In this document: one piece after another, positions 28,790-37,515 of the stretch
How positions within the stretch are numbered: the stretch's first letter is position 1
Layout of the letters: every line of letters begins with the position of its first letter
From: an uncultured Opitutia bacterium
Lineage (GTDB): Bacteria > Verrucomicrobiota > Verrucomicrobiia > Opitutales > Opitutaceae
Assembly (NCBI GenBank): GCA_903827245.1
Contig: CAIKHO010000047.1
Coordinates: 1 to 53,788 of the forward strand
Length of the DNA stretch: 53,788 nt
Direction: 5' to 3'
The notes under the pieces: model-generated
Told to the model about the DNA's origin: nothing
What the model saw: only the letters and a program-made list of their open reading frames with translations
Database searches by the model: none
Made by a program: the position numbers and the translations under genes

Positions 28790-31462
28790 ATGAACCCCCG
28801 CCTGACCAAATCGCTGTTCTTTCCCCTCCTCGTGCTGGCCGGCGCCCTGGCGTCCCTGCCGGTGATTGCCGCCGATGCGCACTTCACGGTGCCGGCGTCG
28901 CCGCGGGCGACGTATAATTTCAACCCGGGCTGGAAGTTTGCCTTCGGTGACGCGGCCGGGGCGGACCAGCCGGGATTCAACGATGCGGCCTGGCAGGATG
29001 TCAGCCTCCCGCACACCTGGAACGAGACGGACAGCTACCGCGCCTACATCGCCCACAGCGGCGGCGACCAGAGCGAGAAGATGATGGGCATCGGCTGGTA
29101 CCGGAAGCATTTCAAGCTCCCGGCGAGCGCGGAGGGCCAGAAGGTGTTCATCCAGTTCGACGGGATGCGGCAGGCGGGCCGGTTTTTCCTGAACGGCCAG
29201 CCCGTCGGCAAATATGAAAACGCCGTCACGGCGGTCGGCATCGACATCTCGAATCTCGCCAAGTTCGGCGGGCAGGACAACGTCCTGGCGGTGAAGGTGG
29301 ACAACAGCCCCGACTACAAGGAGGAGGCCACCGGCACGGCATTCGAGTGGAACGCGAAGGACTTCAACCCGAACTTCGGCGGACTCAACCGGGACTCCAC
29401 CCTGGTCGTCGCGGGCCGGATTTACCAGACGCTGCCGCTGTACGAGAACCTGAAGACCACCGGTATCTATGTCTACCCGCAGGCCATCGACCTGGCGAAG
29501 AAGACTGCGGATGTGAAAGTGGAGGCCGAGGTCGTCAACGAGACCGGTGACTACGCCTCGATCACGCTCTCGGCCGTCGTGGTCGACGCCGACGGCAACG
29601 TGCGCGCCAAGCTGGATGGCAACACGTCCGATCTCGTCGCGGGCCAGTCGGAGGTCTTCACCGCCTCCGGCCTGCTCTCCGGCGCGCGCTTCTGGGACGT
29701 GAAGGATCCCTATCTTTATCACGTTTACAGCATGCTCAGCGTGAACGGCAAGGTGGTGGACGTGTGCGACACGACGACCGGCTTCCGTCAGGCGGAGTTC
29801 AAAGGCGGCGTGGGCACCGGCGGCGTGTGGCTGAACGGCCGCTTCGTCTGGCTGACCGGCTATGCGATGCGCTCGGCGAACGACTGGCCTGGGCTGGGCG
29901 GCGGTTACCCGGACTGGATGCACGACTATACGCTCAAGATGGTGCGCGAGAGCAACGGCAACTACATGCGCTGGATGCACGTCTCGCCCCAGCGGGCGGA
30001 CGTCGCGGCGTGCGACCGGATGGGCATCGTCAGCGTGTGCCCGGCGGGTGACAAGGAGCGGCTGGTGACCGGCCGCCAGTGGGACCAGCGCGTCGAGGTG
30101 ATGCGCGCGTCGATGATCTTCTTTCGCAATAACCCCAGCATCTTCTTCTGGGAGGCGGGCAACACGATCGTGACGCCCGAGCAGATGGTACAGATGGTGG
30201 CCATGCGCAAGCAATGGGATCCCCATGGCGGCCGCGTGATGGGCACGCGCGACAACGACCTTCCGGCAGAAAACAAGGCGCTGACGCCGGTGTCCGAGTA
30301 CTACGGCGTGATGATCGGCCAGGCGCCGCAGGCCGACGCGATCACCGGCGACGACATCTTCCGCGGGTACGCGATTGCGCGCCGCGACAAGGCGCCGCTG
30401 ATCGAGACCGAGGATTTCCGCGACGAGGCCGGCCGCAACATCTGGGATGATTTCACGCCGCCGTACTTCGGCTTCAAGCCCAAGGCGGGCACGGCAAAGG
30501 ATGGCCGGCCGGTCGACACCTGGCACTGGAATTCCGAGACCTTCTGCCTCGCGGCGGCGATGCGCTACGCAAGCTACACCCGCAACATGATCTCCAACAC
30601 GGACGCGGCGCACTCGAAGTGGTCGGCCTACTGCTCGATCTATTTCGCGGATTCCGACGCCGACGGTCGCCAGCAGGGCAGCTATGTGCTGCGCGTCAGC
30701 GGCAAGGTGGACGGCGTGCGCATCCCGAAGCAGCTCTACTACGTCTCGCGCGTGATGCAGAACGAACAGCCCGACATCCATATCATCGGGCACTGGAATT
30801 ATCCGGCCAACACGAAGAAGGCCATGTACGTGGCCGCGACGCAGTGCGACCAGGTGGAACTCTTCGTCAACGGCAAGTCCGTCGGCACACAGACCAAGCC
30901 CTTCAAGTTCGTGGACAACTACGGCGGCCGGACCATGGGGTCCGCCGAGATGGCGGCGGCGCTGGACTCGGGCTACATTTATGCCTTTCCGGACGTCGCA
31001 TTCGCGCCGGGATCGGTCAAAGCGGTGGCGACGAAGGGCGGCAAGGTCGTCGCGCAATACGAAATCCAGACCGCGGGCGAGCCGGCGGCGATCAAGCTGA
31101 CGACCCACACGAACCCGAAGGGCCTGCAGGCCGACGGGAGCGACGTGGCGCTGGTCGACTTTGAGGTGGTGGATGCCCAAGGGCGCCGCTGCCCGACCGA
31201 TGAGGCGCGCGTGGATTTCGCGGTCAGCGGACCGCTGGTCTGGCGCGGCGGCTTCAATGCGTCGAAGCTCGACACGACCAACAACCTTTACCTCGACACA
31301 GACTGCGGCATCAACCGCGTGGCGGTGCGCTCGACGCTGACGCCGGGCACGATCACGGTGACGGCGACCCGCGCGGGGCTGAAGCCGGCGACGGTGACGA
31401 TCGAGTCGAAGCCGGTGCACCTCACAGCCGGACTCGAGACGGAGATGCCGCCGCGGCTCTGA
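28790..31462 (+). CDS. secreted glycoside hydrolase family 2 protein (beta-galactosidase-like)
   Basis: An 890-residue exported enzyme. Signal peptide residues 1-29. The GH2 order follows: jelly-roll sugar-binding domain (about 35-220, with PGWKFAFGD and SLPHTWNE), immunoglobulin-like domain (to ~325), TIM barrel (about 330-570) and two further beta domains, one with the DUF4982-like block NGKSVGTQTKPFKF. The barrel has GGYPDWMHDYTLKMVRESNG and FRNNPSIFFWEAGNT. In classical members the acid/base Glu is in G-N-E; here the third residue is Thr, and the nearest Glu is two before the Gly. A likely nucleophile is in LIETEDFRDE. So it belongs to a divergent GH2 branch; sugar specificity is unknown. 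Controlled probably by the divergent LacI protein. Confidence 0.85.
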   Translation: MNPRLTKSLFFPLLVLAGALASLPVIAADAHFTVPASPRATYNFNPGWKFAFGDAAGADQPGFNDAAWQDVSLPHTWNETDSYRAYIAHSGGDQSEKMMGIGWYRKHFKLPASAEGQKVFIQFDGMRQAGRFFLNGQPVGKYENAVTAVGIDISNLAKFGGQDNVLAVKVDNSPDYKEEATGTAFEWNAKDFNPNFGGLNRDSTLVVAGRIYQTLPLYENLKTTGIYVYPQAIDLAKKTADVKVEAEVVNETGDYASITLSAVVVDADGNVRAKLDGNTSDLVAGQSEVFTASGLLSGARFWDVKDPYLYHVYSMLSVNGKVVDVCDTTTGFRQAEFKGGVGTGGVWLNGRFVWLTGYAMRSANDWPGLGGGYPDWMHDYTLKMVRESNGNYMRWMHVSPQRADVAACDRMGIVSVCPAGDKERLVTGRQWDQRVEVMRASMIFFRNNPSIFFWEAGNTIVTPEQMVQMVAMRKQWDPHGGRVMGTRDNDLPAENKALTPVSEYYGVMIGQAPQADAITGDDIFRGYAIARRDKAPLIETEDFRDEAGRNIWDDFTPPYFGFKPKAGTAKDGRPVDTWHWNSETFCLAAAMRYASYTRNMISNTDAAHSKWSAYCSIYFADSDADGRQQGSYVLRVSGKVDGVRIPKQLYYVSRVMQNEQPDIHIIGHWNYPANTKKAMYVAATQCDQVELFVNGKSVGTQTKPFKFVDNYGGRTMGSAEMAAALDSGYIYAFPDVAFAPGSVKAVATKGGKVVAQYEIQTAGEPAAIKLTTHTNPKGLQADGSDVALVDFEVVDAQGRRCPTDEARVDFAVSGPLVWRGGFNASKLDTTNNLYLDTDCGINRVAVRSTLTPGTITVTATRAGLKPATVTIESKPVHLTAGLETEMPPRL

Positions 31463-31846
31463 GGCACAGAGGGACGATGGCGGGGGGCGGGGGACGGGGG
31501 CCACAAAGGTGGAGCGTGTTGACCCCAACACGCTTGCTTGGGCGGCTTCGCCGCAATGCATTGAGGTCAATGCGTTCCACCTGCCCGGCCGGAGGGCGTC
31601 GTCGAGCAACGCTCCTACATGGGCTGGCTTTAAATCCAGCCTCCTTACGTCGGCTGCTACGGGATGAGATCGGCTTGGCACGTCCTTGGCTTGCCTCCTG
31701 TGCAACCGATCGTGACCGGATGTTTTACAGGAGACGATCCGAGGAGGAGCCGAGAGTTTCGGGGCATTTCGTTTTCCTTTTGAACTTGGTGACAGGCTCG
31801 GCCACACAGGGCGCTGCCCCGGTTTTGGTTAATCCCCTCTGCTTTC
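31463..31846. other. intergenic stretch full of palindromes, no gene
   Basis: It holds the palindrome at 31507-31582, a small hairpin GGCTGGCTTTAAATCCAGCC at 31621-31640, and a single arm (31589-31619) that resembles 37435-37465 (GTAGGAGCG-TGCT-GAC-CGCCC). No coding frame is convincing. Confidence 0.55.
31507..31582. repeat. GGTGGAACGCGTTGACC-type palindrome, copy 1
   Basis: Left arm AGGTGGAGCGTGTTGACCCC... (31507-31536) and right arm (31554-31582) pair with about seven mismatches. The arms are clearly the same sequence as those of the palindrome at 34491-34586, but the loops differ. Confidence 0.75.
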
Positions 31847-32791
31847 ATGAACACGTCACGCTTTCCCCTCCTTGTCTTGAGCACGCTGGTTTTGGCCGGC
31901 TTGCCGACCGCCGCGCAGATCAACACGACCCAGACGGTCGTTCCCGGCGTCTTTTTCCACGAGGGCGATCCGCGGCGCGGGCACAGCAACAACGGGTGGA
32001 TCCTGTTCAACGACTTTGTTCTCGTGGTGGATGCGAACTACCCGTCCGGAGCGCAAATCGTGATGCCGAAGGTGAAGGAGACGTCGGACAAGCCGATCCG
32101 CTTCGTTTTCAACACGCATCACCACGCCGACCACGCCTACGGCAACCAGCTGTGGGCGGACACCGGGGCGACGCTGATCGCCACGACAGCGGCGCTGGAG
32201 GAAATGAAGAAGGTCGAGACCGGCTATTTCGGCGGCGCGCCGGGGCGATGGGAAGCGTCGGCGAAGGTCCGGCCGGATGTGGCGGCGACGAAGCTTTATC
32301 CGCCGATCCTGCTCTTCCCTAATGAGCTCGTCTTTGACGACGGCAAGCGGCGGGTGGAGCTGCACTATTTCGGCACCGGGCATACGAAGGGTGACGGTTA
32401 CGCCTGGTTGCCCAAGGAAAAGGTGCTGTTCACCGGCGATGCCTGCGTGAACGGACCGTACAACAACGTCATGGACGGCGATATTGGCGAATGGATCAAG
32501 ACGCTGGAGATCGTGAAGCAACTCGGCGCGGAGAAAGTCTGCCCGGGGCACGGCCCGATGGGCGGGCCGGAGATCATCGTGGACCAACAGGCGTATTTCA
32601 TCGCGCTGCAGAAGCAGGTAAAGGCGCTGATCGACGCCGGAAAATCGCCGGCGGAGGTGAAGGATGCGGCGCCGGCCATCGCGACTGAACTGCGGAAGAA
32701 CCCGCGCATCGCGCGCTACGTGCCGGTGAATCCGGTGCCGCCGGTGCAGAAGGTATACAGCGAGATGGGCGGGGCGGTGTTTCCGAAGTGA
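31847..32791 (+). CDS. exported metallo-beta-lactamase-fold hydrolase
   Basis: A 314-residue exported protein with a signal peptide (1-24, cleavage after AAQ). The zinc site is clear: HHHADH (91-96), a further His in FGTGHTKGDGY, the Asp in FTGDACVNG and a His in CPGHGPMG. It is full length for the family. The class is close to subclass B3-like and quinoprotein-relay-associated exported hydrolases; substrate cannot be inferred, and a real beta-lactamase activity should not be assumed. It stands alone, preceded by a palindrome-rich region. After the zinc motifs a helical tail (VDQQAYFIALQKQVKALIDAG) closes the protein. Confidence 0.86.
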   Translation: MNTSRFPLLVLSTLVLAGLPTAAQINTTQTVVPGVFFHEGDPRRGHSNNGWILFNDFVLVVDANYPSGAQIVMPKVKETSDKPIRFVFNTHHHADHAYGNQLWADTGATLIATTAALEEMKKVETGYFGGAPGRWEASAKVRPDVAATKLYPPILLFPNELVFDDGKRRVELHYFGTGHTKGDGYAWLPKEKVLFTGDACVNGPYNNVMDGDIGEWIKTLEIVKQLGAEKVCPGHGPMGGPEIIVDQQAYFIALQKQVKALIDAGKSPAEVKDAAPAIATELRKNPRIARYVPVNPVPPVQKVYSEMGGAVFPK

Positions 32792-33101
32792 GGACTAGGT
32801 AGTGTCCTAATTTCGATGGGTTTGGTTTAAAATCGTTCTCTTTCTCGTTCCTCGTTCTCGGGCTGGTGATCGGAAGGGAGAACGAGAATGAGAACGACGA
32901 ACGAGAACGATGGGCTCGGAAGTGAAGTCGGAACACGACCGAGGTTTGCGCAGGGGCGCACCTCGATTGCGCGCTCCAGAGGGGGTCAGCCCGGGCGTCA
33001 TCGAGCGATGTCCCTGTGGACGGAAGAGATGCCCGTTTGGGCATGATTCATGCGTTTCTGGGGGCCAGCCGCCGCGGAAAAGCGGGCCGGCGCACTCTCC
33101 C
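32792..33101. other. intergenic stretch with a palindrome, no gene
   Basis: The palindrome at 32832-32911 is followed by about 190 bases upstream of the phosphofructokinase gene in which the phosphofructokinase frame is open but not family-like. No other gene is seen. Confidence 0.45.
32832..32911. repeat. palindrome made of CGTTCTC units
   Basis: The left arm is several imperfect TCGTTCTC units and the right arm the complementary GAGAACGA units, around a 16-base centre (GGGCTGGTGATCGGAA). Such a structure would form a long hairpin in RNA or DNA. Confidence 0.7.
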
Positions 33102-34490
33102 ATGAAACGCATCGGCATCCTCACCGCCGGCGGCGACACGCCGGCCCTCAACGCCACCATCACCGGAGCGGTGGTGCGCGCGAACCAGCTCAAAGTCGAG
33201 ATCGTCGGCCTGATCAAGGGCTTCAACAGCCTGTTCAACCCGCGGGTGCCGCACGTCCTTCTGAACCCGCTCTTCCAGGAGATCCCCGAACTCGACCCGA
33301 CCAAGGGCGGCACGCTGATCGGCTCCTCGCGGGATTACGTCGATCCCAACGAGCACGACAAGCTCGACCAGATCGTCGACCGGTTGAAGCAGCTGAAGAT
33401 CGAGGGCCTGATCTGCGTCGGCGGCGACGGCACGCTCAACGGCCTGCAGCCGCTGGCGGACCGGCTGCCGACGGTGCTCGCGCCAAAGACGATCGATAAC
33501 GACCTCGGGCTCAATTATCCGAGCGAACCAGACGAGTGGGTCCGGACGAACCGGACGGGAAGCAAGGGCGCCTTCGACTACCGTCGCGCCGAGTCCCGGG
33601 CGGTGTTCAACCTCGACCAGATCGTGAACTATGTGACGCCCGGCTATGCAACGTCGGTCTTCGTCTCGGCCAACGGTGTCGGCCGCATTCGCACGACGGC
33701 CGAGAGTCACCGGCGCATTGCGATCATCGAGGTGATGGGCCGCCACTCCGGCTACATCGCGCTCGGCTCGGCCTATGGGCAGCCGGACATCATCCTGGTG
33801 CCCGAGCACCACCTCGATATCGAGCACCTGGTCGACCGGGTGAAGCACATCTATGACCTGCAGAAGAACGTGGTGATTGTCTGCGGCGAGGGCATCGTGG
33901 ATGCGCAAGGGGAGGAACTGGGGGCCGAGACGAAGTCGACGGACCCGTCGGGCAACATCGTGCTCAGCGGCGCGGCCGATGCGCTGCGGATGAAGCTGAT
34001 CCAGATGATCGGCGACAAATATTTCCAGAACTACCGGCGCGGCGAGTCGGCGCGGGAAGCCATCTTCACCCGCAAAGTCGGCCACACGCAGCGCGGCGGG
34101 CGTCCGATCCTCTTCGACCGCTTCTACGCCTCCCAGCTCGGGGCCAAGGCGGTGGAGCTGCTGATCGAGGGCCGCAACAACGCGGTGTCCGTGCTCCAGT
34201 ACAACAAGAGCAAGGGCTTCCACGTGGAGGGCTACGATGCGAACCGCTTCCGCGACCGCTGGGGACTGATCCATGCGCGGCACATGCACCCCGAGCTGTA
34301 CGATCCCAAGCTGATGAAGCCCTCGCGGCTCGGCATCGAGTACCTGATGCCGATATTCACCGATGCGATCGGTGGCGACGACATGGAACACACGCGGCAG
34401 ACGATGTTCGCGCCCGGCAATCTCTCGGAGCCCTACCACTCGATCAACACAGATGTGAACAAGCGGATCCGGTATCTGGGCGAGACGTGA
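33102..34490 (+). CDS. 6-phosphofructokinase (ATP or pyrophosphate donor)
   Basis: A 462-residue phosphofructokinase that makes fructose 1,6-bisphosphate. Key motifs are GILTAGGDTPALNA at the N-terminus, GGDGTLNG, PKTIDNDLG with the catalytic Asp, MGRHSG and GHTQRGG. The donor is ambiguous. Gly in GGDGT (not Asp) is the form of ATP-using enzymes, while Lys in PKTIDND is usual in pyrophosphate enzymes but also in the ATP-using long group. The start at 33102 is where family similarity begins; the open frame extends to 32910. A palindrome follows one base after the stop. A fragment of a second, different phosphofructokinase gene is at 24533. Confidence 0.9.
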   Translation: MKRIGILTAGGDTPALNATITGAVVRANQLKVEIVGLIKGFNSLFNPRVPHVLLNPLFQEIPELDPTKGGTLIGSSRDYVDPNEHDKLDQIVDRLKQLKIEGLICVGGDGTLNGLQPLADRLPTVLAPKTIDNDLGLNYPSEPDEWVRTNRTGSKGAFDYRRAESRAVFNLDQIVNYVTPGYATSVFVSANGVGRIRTTAESHRRIAIIEVMGRHSGYIALGSAYGQPDIILVPEHHLDIEHLVDRVKHIYDLQKNVVIVCGEGIVDAQGEELGAETKSTDPSGNIVLSGAADALRMKLIQMIGDKYFQNYRRGESAREAIFTRKVGHTQRGGRPILFDRFYASQLGAKAVELLIEGRNNAVSVLQYNKSKGFHVEGYDANRFRDRWGLIHARHMHPELYDPKLMKPSRLGIEYLMPIFTDAIGGDDMEHTRQTMFAPGNLSEPYHSINTDVNKRIRYLGET

Positions 34491-34586
34491 GGGTGGAACG
34501 CATTGACCCCAATGCGTTGTTTGACTCGGCGGCGATTTTTTACGCAGACGGAGCTTTCAACGCGTTGGGGTCAACGCGTTCCACCC
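34491..34586. repeat. GGTGGAACGCGTTGACC-type palindrome, copy 2
   Basis: Arms 34491-34519 and 34558-34586 match at 27 of 29 positions around a 38-base loop. The left arm starts right after the phosphofructokinase stop; the right arm contains the last codons and stop of the convergent YhaM-type gene, so it could end both transcripts. Confidence 0.85.
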
Positions 34587-35575
34587 GGTGGCAGCGGTTT
34601 CGTCAGAAGCTGCGTGCTGAGGCCGGGGAGGCGCTCGGAGAATTCCTCGTGGCCGGAGGCCTGGCGGAGGACGCGCTGGACCATGCCCATTTTGGCGTCG
34701 AGGTCGTCGATCTTCGCCACGAAGACGGCCTCGGGCGTGGCGGCGTAGGCGGCCGCGCCCCACTCGAGTTCGCCCTGGTGGCTGAGGATGATGTGCTCAA
34801 GCCGCTCGAGGCGCTCGGGATCGAGCTTCGCCTTGAGGCCGGCCTTGCGGACGAGCTGGTAGCCGAGGACCACGTGGCCCTGCAGGATGCCCTTGCGGCT
34901 GCGCTTGGTGGCGAGCGAGCCCTCGTACTCGATGGTCTTGCCGGTGTCGTGCAACAGGATGCCGGCCATGGCGAGGTCGGGGTCGACCTCCGGGTAGATC
35001 GGCAGCAGCGCCTTGCAGGCCCGGGCCATGTGGGTGGTGTGCTCGAGCAGGCCGTGGCGGTAGGCGTGGTGCATCGAGACGGCCGCGGGCGACCAGCGGA
35101 AGGCCTCGCCGATTTCCTCGAAGACGCCGCGCACGGTCATGCGGATCTCGTCGTGCTTGATCCCATCGATGAAGCCGTTGAACTCGGTCCAGAGGGCCGC
35201 GGGATCCTCCGGTGCGGTTTCGACCAGGTTGTCGATGAGCCCGGGCGCGGTGAGCTGGTCCTCGGACAGGACGTCCGCCTTGCCGAGGCGGGGCGAAAGA
35301 CGGCCCTGGAAATAGTCGATCTTGCCCTCGACGCGGACGACGCCGCCCTCGCCGGCGGCCTTGAACTGCTCGAAGAGCGGGTTGTCGTTGAACAGCGTGC
35401 AGGAAAAGGAGCCGCCCCGGTCACCCAGCTCGGCGCTGAGGAAGGGGTTCCCGTTGGAAGCGGTCTTCGCAATCAGTTTCTTGATGACGAGCACGCTGGA
35501 GAACGGCCGGCCGGTGGCGTTTTCGAGCGCCTTGAGGTCGCGGACCGACGAAAGGGACGGGGCGGAATCAGCCAT
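34571..35575 (-). CDS. YhaM-type 3'-5' exonuclease (OB fold + HD domain)
   Basis: A 334-residue protein with an N-terminal OB-fold (about 25-110, with FLSAELGDRGGSFSCTLFND) and a C-terminal HD domain: HHAYRHGLLEHTTHMAR (first His), ILLHDTGKTIEYEG (the HD pair), and IILSHQGELEWG. This is the layout of YhaM, a 3'-5' exoribonuclease that uses Mn or Co. It is the last gene of a three-gene unit and overlaps the preceding cysteine hydrolase gene by 8 bases. Its last residues (PPGGTR) and stop are encoded by an arm of the palindrome at 34491-34586, so the native C-terminus may have been replaced when the repeat entered. Confidence 0.86.
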   Translation of the reverse strand: MADSAPSLSSVRDLKALENATGRPFSSVLVIKKLIAKTASNGNPFLSAELGDRGGSFSCTLFNDNPLFEQFKAAGEGGVVRVEGKIDYFQGRLSPRLGKADVLSEDQLTAPGLIDNLVETAPEDPAALWTEFNGFIDGIKHDEIRMTVRGVFEEIGEAFRWSPAAVSMHHAYRHGLLEHTTHMARACKALLPIYPEVDPDLAMAGILLHDTGKTIEYEGSLATKRSRKGILQGHVVLGYQLVRKAGLKAKLDPERLERLEHIILSHQGELEWGAAAYAATPEAVFVAKIDDLDAKMGMVQRVLRQASGHEEFSERLPGLSTQLLTKPLPPGGTR

Positions 35576-36116
35576 ATTTTTTCACGAGTTGCGTATAGCC
35601 CTTGAAGAAAGGATGCCCGGCATCGTGGAGCAGCGAGTAGAAAACGGTCTCGGCCGGGAGCAGATGGACGCCGGTGCGGGCCAGCGCATCGAGCGCGGCC
35701 TTGGCGTCGTCCGGGCGGCGCGCGCCCACCGCGTCGGTCAGCACCGTGACCTGCAGGCTGGAATCGAGCGCGGCGATGGCGGTCTGGTAGATGCAGACGG
35801 GGCTTTCCAGCCCGCAGAGGATAAGATGACTGGCGCCGCGTCGCCGCATGGCGTCGCGAATGCCGTCGTCGGCCAGCGCGGAAAAAGTGCTCTTGCCCCA
35901 GACGGTGGGCTTGGGGACGAGTGCGAGCAGCTCCGGCGCGGTGCCGCCGAGCTTTTGCGGGACCTGCTCGGTGAACGCGACGGGCAGCCCGAGCCCGCCG
36001 GCGGCCTCGATGGCGAAGGCACAGCGGCGCAGGATTTTTGCGCCGTCGGCCATGGCGTTGATAAAGGCCGGCTGGAGGTCGATGCAGAGCAGGAGGGCGT
36101 CGGAGGTGGCGCTCAT
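35568..36116 (-). CDS. isochorismatase-family cysteine hydrolase
   Basis: A 182-residue cytoplasmic hydrolase. The catalytic triad of the family is visible: Asp13 in LLCIDLQPAF, Lys75 in WGKSTFSAL and Cys108 in GLESPVCIYQT; a cis-peptide region precedes the Cys. The short form with GTAPELLALVPK is near the YcaC/nicotinamidase-like group; the substrate is unknown. It is the middle gene of a unit: its ATG overlaps the stop of the metallophosphatase gene (ATGA), and its 3' end overlaps the YhaM-type gene by 8 bases, so all three should be translated together. Confidence 0.88.
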   Translation of the reverse strand: MSATSDALLLCIDLQPAFINAMADGAKILRRCAFAIEAAGGLGLPVAFTEQVPQKLGGTAPELLALVPKPTVWGKSTFSALADDGIRDAMRRRGASHLILCGLESPVCIYQTAIAALDSSLQVTVLTDAVGARRPDDAKAALDALARTGVHLLPAETVFYSLLHDAGHPFFKGYTQLVKKYG

Positions 36117-36772
36117 GGATAATAGGCCTTGCGCGCCTTCACCTGGACGAAGCGCTTTTCGGGGAACTCGAAGGCGGTCAGGTGACCGCCAAACACACAG
36201 GCGGTGTCGATGCCGACGGACCACTTCAGCTTGTAGATTTCCGGCCGCGGTGTGTGGCCGTAGACGACGTAAGGGGGGCCGTTCCAGAGATCGGCCCAGG
36301 CGGGGGCATCGGGCTCGTCGGCGCGCTTGCGCGGTTTGCCGTCGCGATCGATGACCTGGATGCGCGTGACCACGTTTGCCGGCTGGCGCTGCCAGGGCTC
36401 GTTCGGCAGGAATCCGCCGTGGACGAAGACGACGTTCAGCTCGTCGACGTAGTGGGTGAGCGGCATGGCCTCGAGATAGGCCCAGTCCTCGGGGCGGAGC
36501 TTGGCGTGCGTATCCTCGTCCTCCGACTTGAGGAACGCGGTGTCGGTGGTGCGGCGATAGTTGAGCAGGCGCAGCTCGTGGTTGCCGAGGAGCGAGAGGG
36601 CATTGTGCTGCCGGGCGAGGTCGATGACCTTGCAGCTGTCGGGACCGCGATTCACGAGGTCGCCGAGCAGGATGAGCCGGTCGTCCTTGGTGAGTTCGAG
36701 ACGGTCGAGCAATTCGCCAAATTCGAGATGGCAACCGTGGATGTCTCCGATGGCGATAATACGTCCGTTCAT
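36113..36772 (-). CDS. PPP-family metallophosphatase (ApaH/serine-threonine phosphatase-like)
   Basis: A 219-residue phosphoesterase with all metal motifs of the PPP group: GDIHGCH (8-14), GDLVNRGPDS, LLGNHELRLLNY, VFVHGGF and YGHTPRPE. It could hydrolyse phosphoproteins or dinucleoside polyphosphates; these cannot be told apart here. The ATG at 36772 places the first motif at the usual distance from the N-terminus; an upstream frame to 36814 is unlikely. First gene of an overlapping three-gene unit with a cysteine hydrolase and a YhaM-type nuclease, and divergent from a conserved hypothetical gene 56 bases away. Confidence 0.9.
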   Translation of the reverse strand: MNGRIIAIGDIHGCHLEFGELLDRLELTKDDRLILLGDLVNRGPDSCKVIDLARQHNALSLLGNHELRLLNYRRTTDTAFLKSEDEDTHAKLRPEDWAYLEAMPLTHYVDELNVVFVHGGFLPNEPWQRQPANVVTRIQVIDRDGKPRKRADEPDAPAWADLWNGPPYVVYGHTPRPEIYKLKWSVGIDTACVFGGHLTAFEFPEKRFVQVKARKAYYP

Positions 36773-36828
36773 GTCTGCAAAACGGAAATTGGCTAGCGTC
36801 GCGAGCCACGACAAGTAAACAAGTGACG

Positions 36829-37380
36829 ATGGAAATGAATCTGCAGCCGCTCGCGCCGGCGTGTCATGTCACAGGCCAGCCCTTTGCCGAGGGCCAGCGT
36901 GTCGCCAGCTTCCTGGTGCGCGCGGCGAACTCGCCCGATGTGATCCGGCATGACGTGTTGGAGAGCGCGATGGCGGCGTACGTCCCGCCTGGCTTTGTCG
37001 CCTGCAGCTGGGTGCAGGCCTACAAGCCGCGACGTGCGGAGGAAAACTCGGAGCGCGCGATGAAACTGACGGCGGAAACGCTGTTCGTGACGCTGGCCGA
37101 CCCGGCAACGGAGCGGACGCCGGAGAATACGCGGCTGATCCAGTTTCTCGCGCTCCTGCTTGAACGGAAGCGGCTGCTGCGGCCGAAAGGGCGGAGTGCG
37201 GACGGCGCGAACAACATCCTGGAGCACGCCAAGACGAAGCAGCTCTACGAAGTGCCGGTCGGCGAGCTGGACCCGGCGTTCTTCCTGCAGGTGCAGGCGC
37301 AGCTGAGCGTGCTGGTCGGAGCGCCCAAGGTGAAGTCCGACCCGCCGGCGGCCGAACCGCAGCTGGCGACTTCGCCATGA
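36829..37380 (+). CDS. conserved hypothetical protein
   Basis: A 183-residue soluble protein. It starts with a short Cys-x-x-Thr-Gly piece (PACHVTGQPFAEGQRVASFL) as in small metal-binding or RNA-related domains, and a second Cys lies in PPGFVACSW, though a full zinc site is not evident. The middle is helical and charged (NTRLIQFLALLLERKRLLRP). I recognise the N-terminal pattern as a family of uncharacterised proteins in Planctomycetes and Verrucomicrobia but know no function. Divergent from the phosphatase operon. A GTG at 36823 is an alternative start. Confidence 0.65.
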   Translation: MEMNLQPLAPACHVTGQPFAEGQRVASFLVRAANSPDVIRHDVLESAMAAYVPPGFVACSWVQAYKPRRAEENSERAMKLTAETLFVTLADPATERTPENTRLIQFLALLLERKRLLRPKGRSADGANNILEHAKTKQLYEVPVGELDPAFFLQVQAQLSVLVGAPKVKSDPPAAEPQLATSP

Positions 37381-37515
37381 CCTGCGGAAGATGGATGCAG
37401 GCTTGGCGCGCGGCGTCTTGGACAGCCGGAGTTGGTAGGAGCGGTGCTTGACCCCGCCCGATGGCGTCCGCAAGGAACGCCCCGACAAAGGCAGAATTTC
37501 CCATCCCGCGAACCA

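Noticed and set aside
28625-31807. 1060-codon open frame on the minus strand opposite the GH2 gene
   Set aside because: Long but with antisense composition (Arg/Ala/His/Val); the GH2 gene on the plus strand has full domain likeness.
31847-32791. antibiotic resistance beta-lactamase
   Set aside because: The fold motif is certain, but it is shared by many hydrolases and nothing points to beta-lactam use.
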